In this document: positions 45,045 to 53,263 of the stretch, piece by piece
How the letters are laid out: each line of letters opens with the position of its first letter
Numbering within the stretch: the first letter of the stretch is position 1
Assembly: GCA_021323865.1 (NCBI GenBank)
Contig: JAJPKF010000023.1
Span: 1 to 64,000 of the forward strand
DNA: 64,000 bases
Direction of reading: 5' to 3'
DNA from: Pseudomonadota bacterium
GTDB lineage: Bacteria; Chloroflexota; UBA5177; JAJPKF01
The notes under the pieces: model-generated
Told to the model about the DNA's origin: nothing
The model's database searches: none
The model's input: the letters and a program-made list of their open reading frames with translations, nothing else
Made by a program: the position numbers and the translations under genes

Positions 45045-46337
45045 CTGCTGATCAAGAACGGGCATCTGGTCGACCCCGACAATGGGTTCGACTCACCGGC
45101 CAACATCCTGATCGAAGACGGCCGTGTCGTGGACGTGATCTCCCCGCAGGAATGTGACCAGCCGCGGATGGACATGACCATCGATGCCCGCGGTTGTGTC
45201 GTGTGCCCCGGCTTGGTCGATATTCACGCCCATCTGCGGTACCCCGGTTTTGTCGAGAAGGAGACGATCGCCAGCGGTACTTCGGCGGCTGTCCGGGGGG
45301 GGTTCACCACCGTCTGCGCCATGGCCAATGGCGAGCCGCCGACGGACAGCCCCGCACGTGTCGAACAGCTCAATGCCATGGTCCAGAGTGAGGGCCGCTG
45401 CCGCGTGGCCGTTGTCGGCGCCATTACCAGGAATCTGGCCGGGAGTGGGCCGGCCGACTGGTCCGCCCTGAAGCACGAGGGATGTACCGCTCTCTCAGAC
45501 GACGGTAACCCGGTGATGTCACCCGAGCTTATGGCGGATGCACTGCGGGCGAGCGAAAGATTGGGCGTGCCAGTCATCGCCCACGAGGAGACGCGCGACG
45601 GAACGGATGCGGGTGCGCCCAATCCATGTTGGACGTGCGCCGGGGAGGCGGCCATGGTGGAGCGGGATATTGAGCTCGTCCGCCGGTATGGAGGGCGCCT
45701 CCACATAGCCCATGTCAGCTGCGATCGGAGTGTGGAGCTTATCGGCGCGGCCCAGGCGGCTGGCCTCGCCGTCACCGCCGAGGCGGCCCCCCATCACCTT
45801 GACCTGTCGCTGTGTGAGGATGCGCCTTCCCTGGGTCTGCCACCGGCACACGGGTGCCGCAAGGTGAACCCCCCACTTCGAGCTCGACGAGACGTGGAGG
45901 CAGTACGGGCCGGGCTGTCTGACGGGATCATCGACTCGGTAGCCACGGACCACGCACCCCATGCCCTGTCCGAGAAGCTCGGGGGTATGGGCCCGGCGGC
46001 ATTCGGGTTCACCGGGTTCGAGCTTGCACTGCCGTTGCTGTTGCGCCTAGTCCGGGTCGGCCAGTTGTCCCTCGTCCAAGCCATCGCGCGGCTCACCTGC
46101 GGCCCCGCCCGCACCTTGGGGCTCGACGCCGGTTCGCTCGCCGTCGGTAGGCGGGCGGACATCTGTGTCTTCGATCCGCTTTCTGAGTGGACACCGACAC
46201 GGGACACGCTCGTCAGCAAGAGTAAGAATTCGCCCTTTCACGGCCAAAAGCTGCAGGGACGCGTGCGATTCACGATTCAGGCTGGAGAGGTTCATTCCTT
46301 CGCAGGTGACCATGCATTACGAGCGGCACGAGCTTAG
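45045..46337 (+). CDS. pyrC: Dihydroorotase
   Basis: Closes carbamoyl-aspartate to dihydroorotate in pyrimidine synthesis. Class I amidohydrolase: metal-binding CPGLVDIHAHLRYPGF, GGFTTVCAMANGEPPTDS, AHEETRDG, AHVSCDRS, SVATDHAPHALSEK near the C-terminal third. Homology begins at LLIKNGHLVDPDNGFDSPANILIEDGRVVDVI from about 45045, but no ATG, GTG or TTG precedes it in the open frame back to the stop at 44913; the first is GTG 45129, which would remove the N-terminal beta strands. CTG at 45045 or 45048 is a possible start. Overlaps the M16 gene by 26 nt. Confidence 0.88.
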   Translation: MLIKNGHLVDPDNGFDSPANILIEDGRVVDVISPQECDQPRMDMTIDARGCVVCPGLVDIHAHLRYPGFVEKETIASGTSAAVRGGFTTVCAMANGEPPTDSPARVEQLNAMVQSEGRCRVAVVGAITRNLAGSGPADWSALKHEGCTALSDDGNPVMSPELMADALRASERLGVPVIAHEETRDGTDAGAPNPCWTCAGEAAMVERDIELVRRYGGRLHIAHVSCDRSVELIGAAQAAGLAVTAEAAPHHLDLSLCEDAPSLGLPPAHGCRKVNPPLRARRDVEAVRAGLSDGIIDSVATDHAPHALSEKLGGMGPAAFGFTGFELALPLLLRLVRVGQLSLVQAIARLTCGPARTLGLDAGSLAVGRRADICVFDPLSEWTPTRDTLVSKSKNSPFHGQKLQGRVRFTIQAGEVHSFAGDHALRAARA

Positions 46338-47568
46338 CAACGGGCTGAGGGTGCTGGTTGCGCCCATGACCTCCGTCAGGTCGGTGAGCTGTATCCTCTT
46401 CGTCGGGGTCGGATCCCGATGGGAGACGGCCGGCAAGGCCGGCGTCGCCCATCTCCTCGAGCACCTGATGTTCAAGGGCACCGTACGCCGGCCTACGGCC
46501 CGGGCGATCTCCGAGACGGTGGAGGAGGTCGGCGGAGTCATCAATGCGGCGACCGATAAAGAAACGACGGCATATTGGACGAAGACTGACGCCAGCCATC
46601 TGGCTCGAAGCTTTGATCTGATCTCAGACATGATTCTGCAGAGCCGTATGACCTCCCAAAACGTGGCCAAGGAGAAGACCGTCATCCTCGAGGAGCTGGG
46701 GCTCAGCATGGACGACCCTCAAGATTGGGTCCATGGCCTCTTGGAGGACGCGCTATGGCCGGATCATCCGCTTGGTCGGGATGTGGCCGGCACGCGCGAA
46801 AGCGTCTCGGAGCTGACTCGCGCCGATGTCGTATCCCTCTGGAGACATCATTACGGGCCCAACAACGCGCTCCTCACAGTGGCGGGAGCGATTGACCCGG
46901 CGCAGGTGTTGGTTTTGGCGCGCCGCTGCTTTGAAGCTTGGGAACCGGTTCGGCCTCCTTCCTATCTGCCTGCTCCCGTATGGGGACGGCCGAGCCCGCG
47001 CCTCGAGCAGCGCTCGACTGAGCAGACCCACATCTGCTTGGGCTTTCCAGGTGTTTCGCGCTTCGACTCGCGCCGGCACGCTGAGGATCTGCTCTTGACG
47101 ATCCTTGGAGGCAGCACCACCTCCTACCTGTTCCTGGAGCTGCGAGAGCGATTGGCCGTTGCCTACGATGTGCATGCATACGGCTCGAAGGTGGCCGATA
47201 CCGGTGCGGCCGTCGTCTATGCCGGCGTGGACGCTATCCGGGTCCAACAGGCTACAAAGGCGATTCTGAAACAAATCGAACGCTTGACCAGGCGGGTTGT
47301 GCCGGAGACTCTGCTTAGGAGAACCGTGCAATACCTGAGTGGAAGGCTCGCCCTCGGACTCGAGGACACCCACGCCGTCGCCAGTTTCCTGGGAAGCCAA
47401 GAACTGCTTTTGGGAAGGATCGATGGGCCGGAGCAGGTCATCGCGTCATTGGAGGCGGTTCGCCCGCAGGAGATTCGCGATCTCGCAAGAGCCACCTTGC
47501 GATCCGATCAGGTACGTGTAGCTGCCATTGGACCCAATCCAGAGGAGGCTGTCGCGGCGTTCGACTGA
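46312..47568 (+). CDS. M16 family zinc metallopeptidase
   Basis: A 418-residue pitrilysin/processing-peptidase-like protein. The inverted zinc motif HLLEH is at 47-51 (H47, E50, H51), with the third ligand probably in the VILEEL segment near residue 125. The C-terminal half is the partner M16 domain with the LLTILGGSTTSYLFLELRERLAVAYDVHAY block. The family cleaves unfolded peptides. The ATG at 46312 overlaps pyrC. No signal peptide is visible, so it is probably cytoplasmic. Confidence 0.92.
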   Translation: MHYERHELSNGLRVLVAPMTSVRSVSCILFVGVGSRWETAGKAGVAHLLEHLMFKGTVRRPTARAISETVEEVGGVINAATDKETTAYWTKTDASHLARSFDLISDMILQSRMTSQNVAKEKTVILEELGLSMDDPQDWVHGLLEDALWPDHPLGRDVAGTRESVSELTRADVVSLWRHHYGPNNALLTVAGAIDPAQVLVLARRCFEAWEPVRPPSYLPAPVWGRPSPRLEQRSTEQTHICLGFPGVSRFDSRRHAEDLLLTILGGSTTSYLFLELRERLAVAYDVHAYGSKVADTGAAVVYAGVDAIRVQQATKAILKQIERLTRRVVPETLLRRTVQYLSGRLALGLEDTHAVASFLGSQELLLGRIDGPEQVIASLEAVRPQEIRDLARATLRSDQVRVAAIGPNPEEAVAAFD

Positions 47569-47672
47569 AACCGTTCATCTCTCCCGCCGGTCGCCGGCCA
47601 CGGAAGGCCTAGGGGGCCGATGTGGGCTTGACTTGGAACGTAGGCGTATAGAATCAGGCGATTTTCGGAGGG

Positions 47673-49673
47673 GTGTGGACGCTGTCGCAGACGATTGCCC
47701 TCGAACAGGCGTACGCCGATATCTCCGAGGCGTTTGCACAGCACGATACACACCGGGCACGAGCGCTGATCGACGGAATCCTGAAACGGTTCCCGAAGGA
47801 TGCCCGAGCAACCGAGATGCTCGGGAAGGTGGGCGAACGAGACGGCCACGCGGCCGAGGCCATCAGTCGTTATGTCGTTCTGACTCAGGTCCATCCACTC
47901 CGGGTTGAGCCCTACGCCGCCCTCGCACGGCTTCTCAGCGCGAGTCACCGTCATGACTTGGCCGGCAGGTACGAGAGTATCGCCGCGGACCATCAATCGG
48001 GAGACGGCGGACTGGTCTCCATGATCGCCGGGTGCGAAGTGCGGCCCTCTCGGGTAGCCATCCTGAACGAGCGAAGCGGTTTGGTGCCACAGGCGACCGA
48101 CGGTCTTCGCGCACAAGTCGAAAAGGACCACACGCGAACGGATCTATACCTATTGTTGGCGCGGTGTCTGTATCGCCTCCGGCTGTGGGACGAGTGTGAG
48201 GCGACGACCGCCCTCGTTTTGAACGCATCTCCCGACTGCCTCGAGGCAAACGTGCTCGCGGCAGCGCTATGCTACAGATCCAAGCGAAAGCGGGAGGCGT
48301 CGGGATATCTGGCCAAGGCCGTGGCCGTGGACCCAAGCGGACGGGATGTTCGACGCGTGGAAGCTGCTCGGGACCTGCCCGACGACCTCATGAAGATCGA
48401 GCAGCCCATACTGGAAGTTTCTTCGCCCGAGCCGGCGCCTGCCGCCGCGACCGCGCCTTCGACTCAGCCGGCCGAGACGGACGCTCCGATCCCTAGCAGT
48501 TCCTCGGACGCGCCAGGGGAGGAGGCTTCCTTGGTTTCGTCCGGGAACGAACGACAAAATATTGAGCCGTCAACTCTCCCGGTGATGACCGACGTGCCGG
48601 TTGCGCCGGTCGTGCCGCCCGTTGTCGCCGAGCGGACCGAGACGGCACGGAGGGAGCCTGAATCGACTACCTCCGAACCCTCAACCGCCGGCGGCCAACC
48701 TGAAGCCCATCCCGTGGGCCCAGGAACCAGGCCTGTGCCCAACGAGACCGGTTCCGAGGAGCCGTCTGTAACACCTCTTGACCGACCGTTCGGACCGCTC
48801 CGCCCGCGCGGCCCGACCTCGTTTGTGTGGGATGTTCGGGAGCCATGGCCCGGCAGTCCCACGGACCATGCCACGGAGCACCTGGTTGCGCCACCCTCGC
48901 TTCCTGAAGCCTACCGCGGAGAACATGGCTGGCAGGAGCGAAACGGCGAGCCGCAAGCGGCGGATGTTCCGACGCCCCGACAGATCGACTCCCGTGAGAC
49001 CGCCGGCATGGTCAAGCTGTCCTCGAGCAGTTCGCAGCCAATTGACAGAGAGTCCGAGCCGGCCCAACCAGCCCGCGCAGCCGCTTCCGGCGACGAGGCA
49101 CACGCTGCCAGAGATACGCCATATGTGCCCGCTTCGGAGATTAATGAGCCCTCTCCTCCCTCAGTCGTGACGGAGGCGCAGACAGCCACCACCAGCGTGG
49201 CCGGGAAAGACGACGATGCGCCGGTCGCGCCCGAGGACCATAGTGACGAGGAGAGCCACAGGCAGGAGAAACGCCGATCGTTTCGACGCTGGGCCATGCC
49301 TGGTCGTGAGCCGAAGACCGCGCCGCCGTCGCCCAAATCGCCCCTGCCCAATCTCGCGGAGACCGTTGGTCGAGAGCCACTCAACAATGGAGCCCGCTTT
49401 GAGCTTGCCAAGGCTCTCACGACCGCGGGCGCGCCTGATCAAGCCGTGAGCCAATATGGCCTGATCATCGAGTCACATGACCCGCGATTGGTGGGGCCGG
49501 TTCGCGAGGAGCTCGAGCGCCTGCTGACATCGGGCGTGAAGGTGCACGGACTTCAACGCCTGCTCGGCGACGCATACATGCAGCAGGGCGCATACGAGCG
49601 AGCCATTGAGTCCTACAGTCTGGCCTTCGATGAACTTCGCTCGCGCCAAATCACGGAGGGGATCCGCGCGTGA
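47673..49673 (+). CDS. TPR protein with long disordered Pro/Glu/Ser-rich middle
   Basis: A 666-residue protein. Residues 1-235 contain TPR-like helical pairs (QHDTHRARALIDGILKRFPKDARATEMLGKV, DECEATTALVLNASPDCLEANVLAAALCY). The middle, about 245-545, is low complexity, rich in Pro, Glu, Ser, Thr and Ala. A last TPR block lies at about 560-660 (DAYMQQGAYERAIESYSLAFDEL). No signal or membrane segment. The GTG at 47673 has GGAGG immediately before it; the start could be further in. Its stop overlaps the roadblock gene by 4 nt, so the two are coupled and may bind each other. Confidence 0.75.
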   Translation: MWTLSQTIALEQAYADISEAFAQHDTHRARALIDGILKRFPKDARATEMLGKVGERDGHAAEAISRYVVLTQVHPLRVEPYAALARLLSASHRHDLAGRYESIAADHQSGDGGLVSMIAGCEVRPSRVAILNERSGLVPQATDGLRAQVEKDHTRTDLYLLLARCLYRLRLWDECEATTALVLNASPDCLEANVLAAALCYRSKRKREASGYLAKAVAVDPSGRDVRRVEAARDLPDDLMKIEQPILEVSSPEPAPAAATAPSTQPAETDAPIPSSSSDAPGEEASLVSSGNERQNIEPSTLPVMTDVPVAPVVPPVVAERTETARREPESTTSEPSTAGGQPEAHPVGPGTRPVPNETGSEEPSVTPLDRPFGPLRPRGPTSFVWDVREPWPGSPTDHATEHLVAPPSLPEAYRGEHGWQERNGEPQAADVPTPRQIDSRETAGMVKLSSSSSQPIDRESEPAQPARAAASGDEAHAARDTPYVPASEINEPSPPSVVTEAQTATTSVAGKDDDAPVAPEDHSDEESHRQEKRRSFRRWAMPGREPKTAPPSPKSPLPNLAETVGREPLNNGARFELAKALTTAGAPDQAVSQYGLIIESHDPRLVGPVREELERLLTSGVKVHGLQRLLGDAYMQQGAYERAIESYSLAFDELRSRQITEGIRA

Positions 49674-50047
49674 CCCTCGGAGAGCAAACGCTTCAGGCGC
49701 TCGCCAACCATCTTTCTCAGGTCGAGGGCGTGCGAGCCGGTATCGTGGTCAACCGCGACGGAAGGCCGGTGGCCAACGTGGTCACCGGTGAGGACGAAGA
49801 CCTGCTGGGCGCCCTCACAGGCGCCATATTCGCCACCGTGAATCGAGCCATGCAGCGTACCGGGCTCGGCGAGCTCGATGATGTCGTCATCTCGGCCACC
49901 GGAGGCGCCATTCAGGCCATGGCGGCCGGAGACCTGGTGCTCGTGGTGCTGGCCGATCACCAGTGCAACGTCGGTCTCATCCGTCTCGAGCTGCGGCGCG
50001 CCGCGGCCACGATTCGGGCAGGAGCCAATACCGCCGACGCATGCTAG
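49670..50047 (+). CDS. Roadblock/LC7-domain protein
   Basis: A 125-residue protein with a single Roadblock/LC7 fold: LSQVEGVRAGIVVNRDGRPVANVVTGEDEDLLGALTGAIFATVNRAMQRTGLGELDDVVISATGGAIQAMAAGDLVLVVLAD. Bacterial roadblock proteins regulate Ras-like GTPases such as MglA. No such GTPase is near. The GTG start overlaps the TPR gene stop and the stop overlaps the lgt start, so it is coupled to both. Confidence 0.85.
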   Translation: MTLGEQTLQALANHLSQVEGVRAGIVVNRDGRPVANVVTGEDEDLLGALTGAIFATVNRAMQRTGLGELDDVVISATGGAIQAMAAGDLVLVVLADHQCNVGLIRLELRRAAATIRAGANTADAC

Positions 50048-50919
50048 CCCCGATCGTCTCGGTGATCGACATCAATGTGGATCCCGTACTTTTCCACATT
50101 GGCGGCTTGGCGATTCACTGGTACGGCGTCATGTATGTGGTGGGAATTTCGGTTGCGCTCTGGGTGACGCTACCCTACGTCGAGCAGCGAGGGCTCCCAC
50201 GCGACCGGGCCCTCGAGCTGTTCTTTCCTATCGTGATTGCGGGACTGATCGGCGGCCGGCTCTATTACGTCGTGCAGTCGAACCTCGGCTATTTCCTCAG
50301 CCATCCGCTCAAGATCCTGGCGACCTGGGAAGGAGGCATGGCCTTCTTTGGTGCCATCTTCGGAGCGGCAGCCATGATGGTGTACCTCGCCTGGCGACGG
50401 AAGCTGTCTGTTTGGCTTCTCTTAGACGCGGGCGCCATCTTTGCGCCGCTTGGACAAACCTTTGGAAGGATCGGAAACATCATCAACGGCGACATTGTGG
50501 GCTATCCCTCGAACTGCCCGTGGTGCCTGCGATATGTCAATCCACACAGCTTTCCTGCAAGTCATCAGATTGCATACCAGCCCGCCGCGGCATACGAGCT
50601 GCTCATCAGTCTGACCATCTTTGCGGTACTGTACTGGCTGCGGTTCTCGATGCCTCGCTCGGGCATGCTGTTTGCGGCATACCTCTTGGCCTACTCCCTC
50701 AGCCAGTTCGGCATCTTCTTTGTACGGGCAGAGCCAGTCGTCATGCTGGGCCTCAAGCAGGCCCAGTTGACCGCAATTGCTACCGGCCTCTTTGCCGTGG
50801 GCCTGGGCTTCTGGCTGTGGAGGTGGGGCCCGACTGTGCGTCGGGTGACCGCCACAACTGACGCGAACGAAACCTCTGAACCGAGGGGAGGTCAGGCAGA
50901 AGCCGGCCAAGCCCTCTAG
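50041..50919 (+). CDS. lgt: Prolipoprotein diacylglyceryl transferase
   Basis: Transfers diacylglycerol from phosphatidylglycerol to the lipobox Cys of prolipoproteins. 292 residues, seven or so membrane helices. The signature FGRIGNIINGDIVG lies near residue 140, the active-site-adjacent IHWYGVMY near 22, and GGLIGGRLYY and EGGMAFFGAI are as expected. The last 30 residues are polar. The ATG at 50041 overlaps the roadblock stop by 7 nt. Provides lipidation for the binding protein at 27265. Confidence 0.94.
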   Translation: MLAPIVSVIDINVDPVLFHIGGLAIHWYGVMYVVGISVALWVTLPYVEQRGLPRDRALELFFPIVIAGLIGGRLYYVVQSNLGYFLSHPLKILATWEGGMAFFGAIFGAAAMMVYLAWRRKLSVWLLLDAGAIFAPLGQTFGRIGNIINGDIVGYPSNCPWCLRYVNPHSFPASHQIAYQPAAAYELLISLTIFAVLYWLRFSMPRSGMLFAAYLLAYSLSQFGIFFVRAEPVVMLGLKQAQLTAIATGLFAVGLGFWLWRWGPTVRRVTATTDANETSEPRGGQAEAGQAL

Positions 50920-51269
50920 GATGTCTCGGCCTCGTGAGTAGGCTGGGCGTCTGCATCTTCCTCGCCCGCCATCCCGGCAAGCACCTGAGCTCGGAGAAGA
51001 TCCCGCAGGTTGACCGTAGAAGCGATCAACGGACGGCCTTGATGAAGCCGGGCGAGGTGCTCTTCCCAGGCGCCCCTTCGGTAGAAGACTGGCTTTTCGA
51101 GCATGGTCAGATAGACGATGCCGTCGGATGTCCAGACACTTACATGGCCCGAGCCGACACGAAGCTCAACATGCCAATCCTTGTACACCCGGCAGGTTTC
51201 GGATTCTGAGTGCCCTCGGCCTCGGACGACCTCACGGACCTTGTAGTAGACGTCCTCTCCGTTCCCCAC
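50916..51269 (-). CDS. Uncharacterised 117-residue protein
   Basis: A soluble, charged protein with a beta-rich N-terminal half (GEDVYYKVREVVRGRGHSESETCRVYKDWHVELRVG and HVSVWTSDGIVYLTMLEKPVFYRRGAWEEHLARLH) and an acidic tail. No family is recognised. GTG start. It ends 4 nt into the end of lgt (convergent) and follows the next gene by 19 nt on the minus strand, probably in one operon with the LLM oxidoreductase. Confidence 0.6.
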   Translation of the reverse strand: MGNGEDVYYKVREVVRGRGHSESETCRVYKDWHVELRVGSGHVSVWTSDGIVYLTMLEKPVFYRRGAWEEHLARLHQGRPLIASTVNLRDLLRAQVLAGMAGEEDADAQPTHEAETS

Positions 51270-51288
51270 AGGCCGGACTCATCACTCC

Positions 51289-51822
51289 CTAGTCGTCATC
51301 CGCATCGTCGTCAAACTCTGCGTCTGGGTTTCCGATGTCGGCATCGTATTCGACGGTGCGACGTTCCGAGATGTAGACTCTCTGCGCGGTCGGACCCGAA
51401 TCCATCACCCATTGAGGATTGCGACGAAAGGCCCGAATCTCGTAGAGATCTACGCCGTCCTGGCCACCCAGATAGAAGCTGGTCGCCACCTCGGCGTCCA
51501 GATGAAAGGCGAGAAGACGGGCCAGGTAGTCCGCCAGCGGCGCCTCCGCGTCTTCCAGCTCGAGCTCCGGATCCATGTAGGTGGAAACGACCCCGAGCGC
51601 GTGACCATAGCCGGCGAAGTCCTCGTCCTCCATGTCCCCGGCATTCGCGAAGACCGTGGCTTCGAAGCCAAGCGCGGCTTGACGGAAGTATGCGCCACCG
51701 AGTGCAGCGTCATTCTGAGCCTCGGACGCCGGCAATCCGAGCGCGGCGAACGCGGCTCCCGCCACCGTGGCAAGATCCGAGTGGCTCCTTATGTAAACCA
51801 CGACTTCCATCTGCGTGGACAT
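51289..51822 (-). CDS. Uncharacterised 177-residue acidic protein
   Basis: The ATG at 51822 gives 177 residues: STQMEVVVYIRSHSDLATVAGAAFAALGLPASEAQNDAA, a middle ELELEDAEAPLADYLARLLAFHL, and a very acidic tail ending FDDDADDD. The frame is open upstream to 52305, but that part lies inside the LLM gene and codes nothing recognisable. It starts 8 nt after the LLM stop. Function unknown. Confidence 0.65.
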   Translation of the reverse strand: MSTQMEVVVYIRSHSDLATVAGAAFAALGLPASEAQNDAALGGAYFRQAALGFEATVFANAGDMEDEDFAGYGHALGVVSTYMDPELELEDAEAPLADYLARLLAFHLDAEVATSFYLGGQDGVDLYEIRAFRRNPQWVMDSGPTAQRVYISERRTVEYDADIGNPDAEFDDDADDD

Positions 51823-51830
51823 CCGCCCTG

Positions 51831-52892
51831 TCACCCCTTGGCCGAGATGGCGCCTAACGCTTCCAGTGTCGCACGCGTAGACTCCCGCCTCGCTCCTTGA
51901 GGCAGTGTCAGGATCGGCAGATCGATTCCCGATCTCCGGTGCCGCTGTAGGGCCTGCGCTGCCTCTTCCACCGTACCGGAAATACAGATGCCGTCCAACA
52001 TGTCGCTCGTCACCAGCTCCGCCGCCCGCACATGAGAGCCGGCCCTCCATGCCTCCCGTATCCGCACCGCCTCCTCCTTCCATCCACTGCGAACGAGCAG
52101 GCGGAAGTAGTACGACCCCATTGCCGAGACGTAGAAGGCCACGTGCCGCCTGAGGAGACGTCGGCTCTCCTCTCCACCCAGTAGCGTGGGAATGTAGGCG
52201 GCGACCGTAACGTCGGTGCGGTTGCGCCCGCCCGCGGCGAGGCCCTCGCCCAACCAATCGCCGGCTTGCGTGAGAAGGGCGGGATTGGCAAAGATGGGCA
52301 GCCACCCGTCCGCGATCTCCCCTGCCAGCCGCACGTTGGCCGGTCCGGTGGCTGCGAGAAATATGGGAATGCCGGACCTGGGAGGGTCGAACCCAAGGCG
52401 GAAGTCGTGAAGCGAGAACACCGAGCCGTCATAGCTGACCCGTCGTCCGCTCAGGATGAGGCGTACGACATCCACGTACTCTCGCGTGCGCTCCAAGACC
52501 TTCTCAAACTTCAGGCCATGCCAGTCCTCGATCACCCGAGGGCCCGAGGCTCCCAAACCGAGGATGGCTCTCCCGTTTGAGATATCGTCGAGGCTGGCAA
52601 TGCTCTGAGCGACGATGGCGGGCGTACGGCTAAAGATATTGACGATCCCCGTCGCGAGCTGGATCTTCGTGGTCTTGGCTGCCAGAAGGGCGAGCACGGT
52701 AAACGCATCGCGGCCCCACGCCTCGGGTATCCACAAGGACTGGAACCCCTGTCCCTCCGCAAGCAGGGCGAGCTCCTCAACCTCCTTCAGGCGGTTCAGA
52801 TGTTCGAGGGAAACGCTTACACCGAGCCTCGACCCGGGCCGGGGTGACAGCGTCTCATGCTCTGTCGCGTGATCATGACCGGTCGTCGACAT
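51831..52892 (-). CDS. LLM-class flavin/F420-dependent oxidoreductase
   Basis: A 353-residue luciferase-like TIM-barrel: LGVSVSLEHLNRLKEVEELALLAEGQGFQSLWIPEAWGRDAFTVLALLAAKTTKIQLATGIVNIFSRTPA and GRAILGLGASGP, with RLAGEIADGWLP in the second half, the typical F420 family pattern. It uses F420 or FMN to reduce or oxidise an unknown substrate. It leads the three-gene minus-strand series 52892-50916, and its ATG is 100 nt from the divergent small gene at 52993. Confidence 0.87.
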   Translation of the reverse strand: MSTTGHDHATEHETLSPRPGSRLGVSVSLEHLNRLKEVEELALLAEGQGFQSLWIPEAWGRDAFTVLALLAAKTTKIQLATGIVNIFSRTPAIVAQSIASLDDISNGRAILGLGASGPRVIEDWHGLKFEKVLERTREYVDVVRLILSGRRVSYDGSVFSLHDFRLGFDPPRSGIPIFLAATGPANVRLAGEIADGWLPIFANPALLTQAGDWLGEGLAAGGRNRTDVTVAAYIPTLLGGEESRRLLRRHVAFYVSAMGSYYFRLLVRSGWKEEAVRIREAWRAGSHVRAAELVTSDMLDGICISGTVEEAAQALQRHRRSGIDLPILTLPQGARRESTRATLEALGAISAKG

Positions 52893-52992
52893 CCGCCCTC
52901 ACCGTGCAGACTCGAGGCCATCTCGGCCGCTTGATACTATGGCTTCTGGAGAGCCGCCACGGTGGGGCGGCCGGGGACAATTGGAGGGTGAC

Positions 52993-53226
52993 ATGGCGGG
53001 GCTGTCCCAAGAAGAATTTCAGGCCATGAAGACGGAGCTGGATCAAGAGTGGCAGCGAGCATCAACCCGAGACGAAGGTCTGCAGGTGATCATTCGGTTC
53101 GGTCAGCGATACGGTTGGAAGAATGTCATGTCGGCGCTACAGGGGCGGCAGCCGCGACGGTTTACCAGCGGAACGCCGCTCGACCAATGGGTCGAGGAGC
53201 AGCGTGGCAGTGAAGGGGACTCGTAA
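52993..53226 (+). CDS. Small uncharacterised protein (77 residues)
   Basis: MAGLSQEEFQAMKTELDQEWQRASTRDEGLQVIIRFGQRYGWKNVMSALQGRQPRRF, then a polar tail. Mostly helical and charged; no family recognised. The ATG at 52993 follows GGAGGGTGAC, a good ribosome site, so this start is preferred over an upstream one. It is divergent from the LLM gene and convergent with dnaN. Confidence 0.55.
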   Translation: MAGLSQEEFQAMKTELDQEWQRASTRDEGLQVIIRFGQRYGWKNVMSALQGRQPRRFTSGTPLDQWVEEQRGSEGDS

Positions 53227-53263
53227 CCGCCCGGTTATCCGTCCGCCGGACGATCCGAACAGG

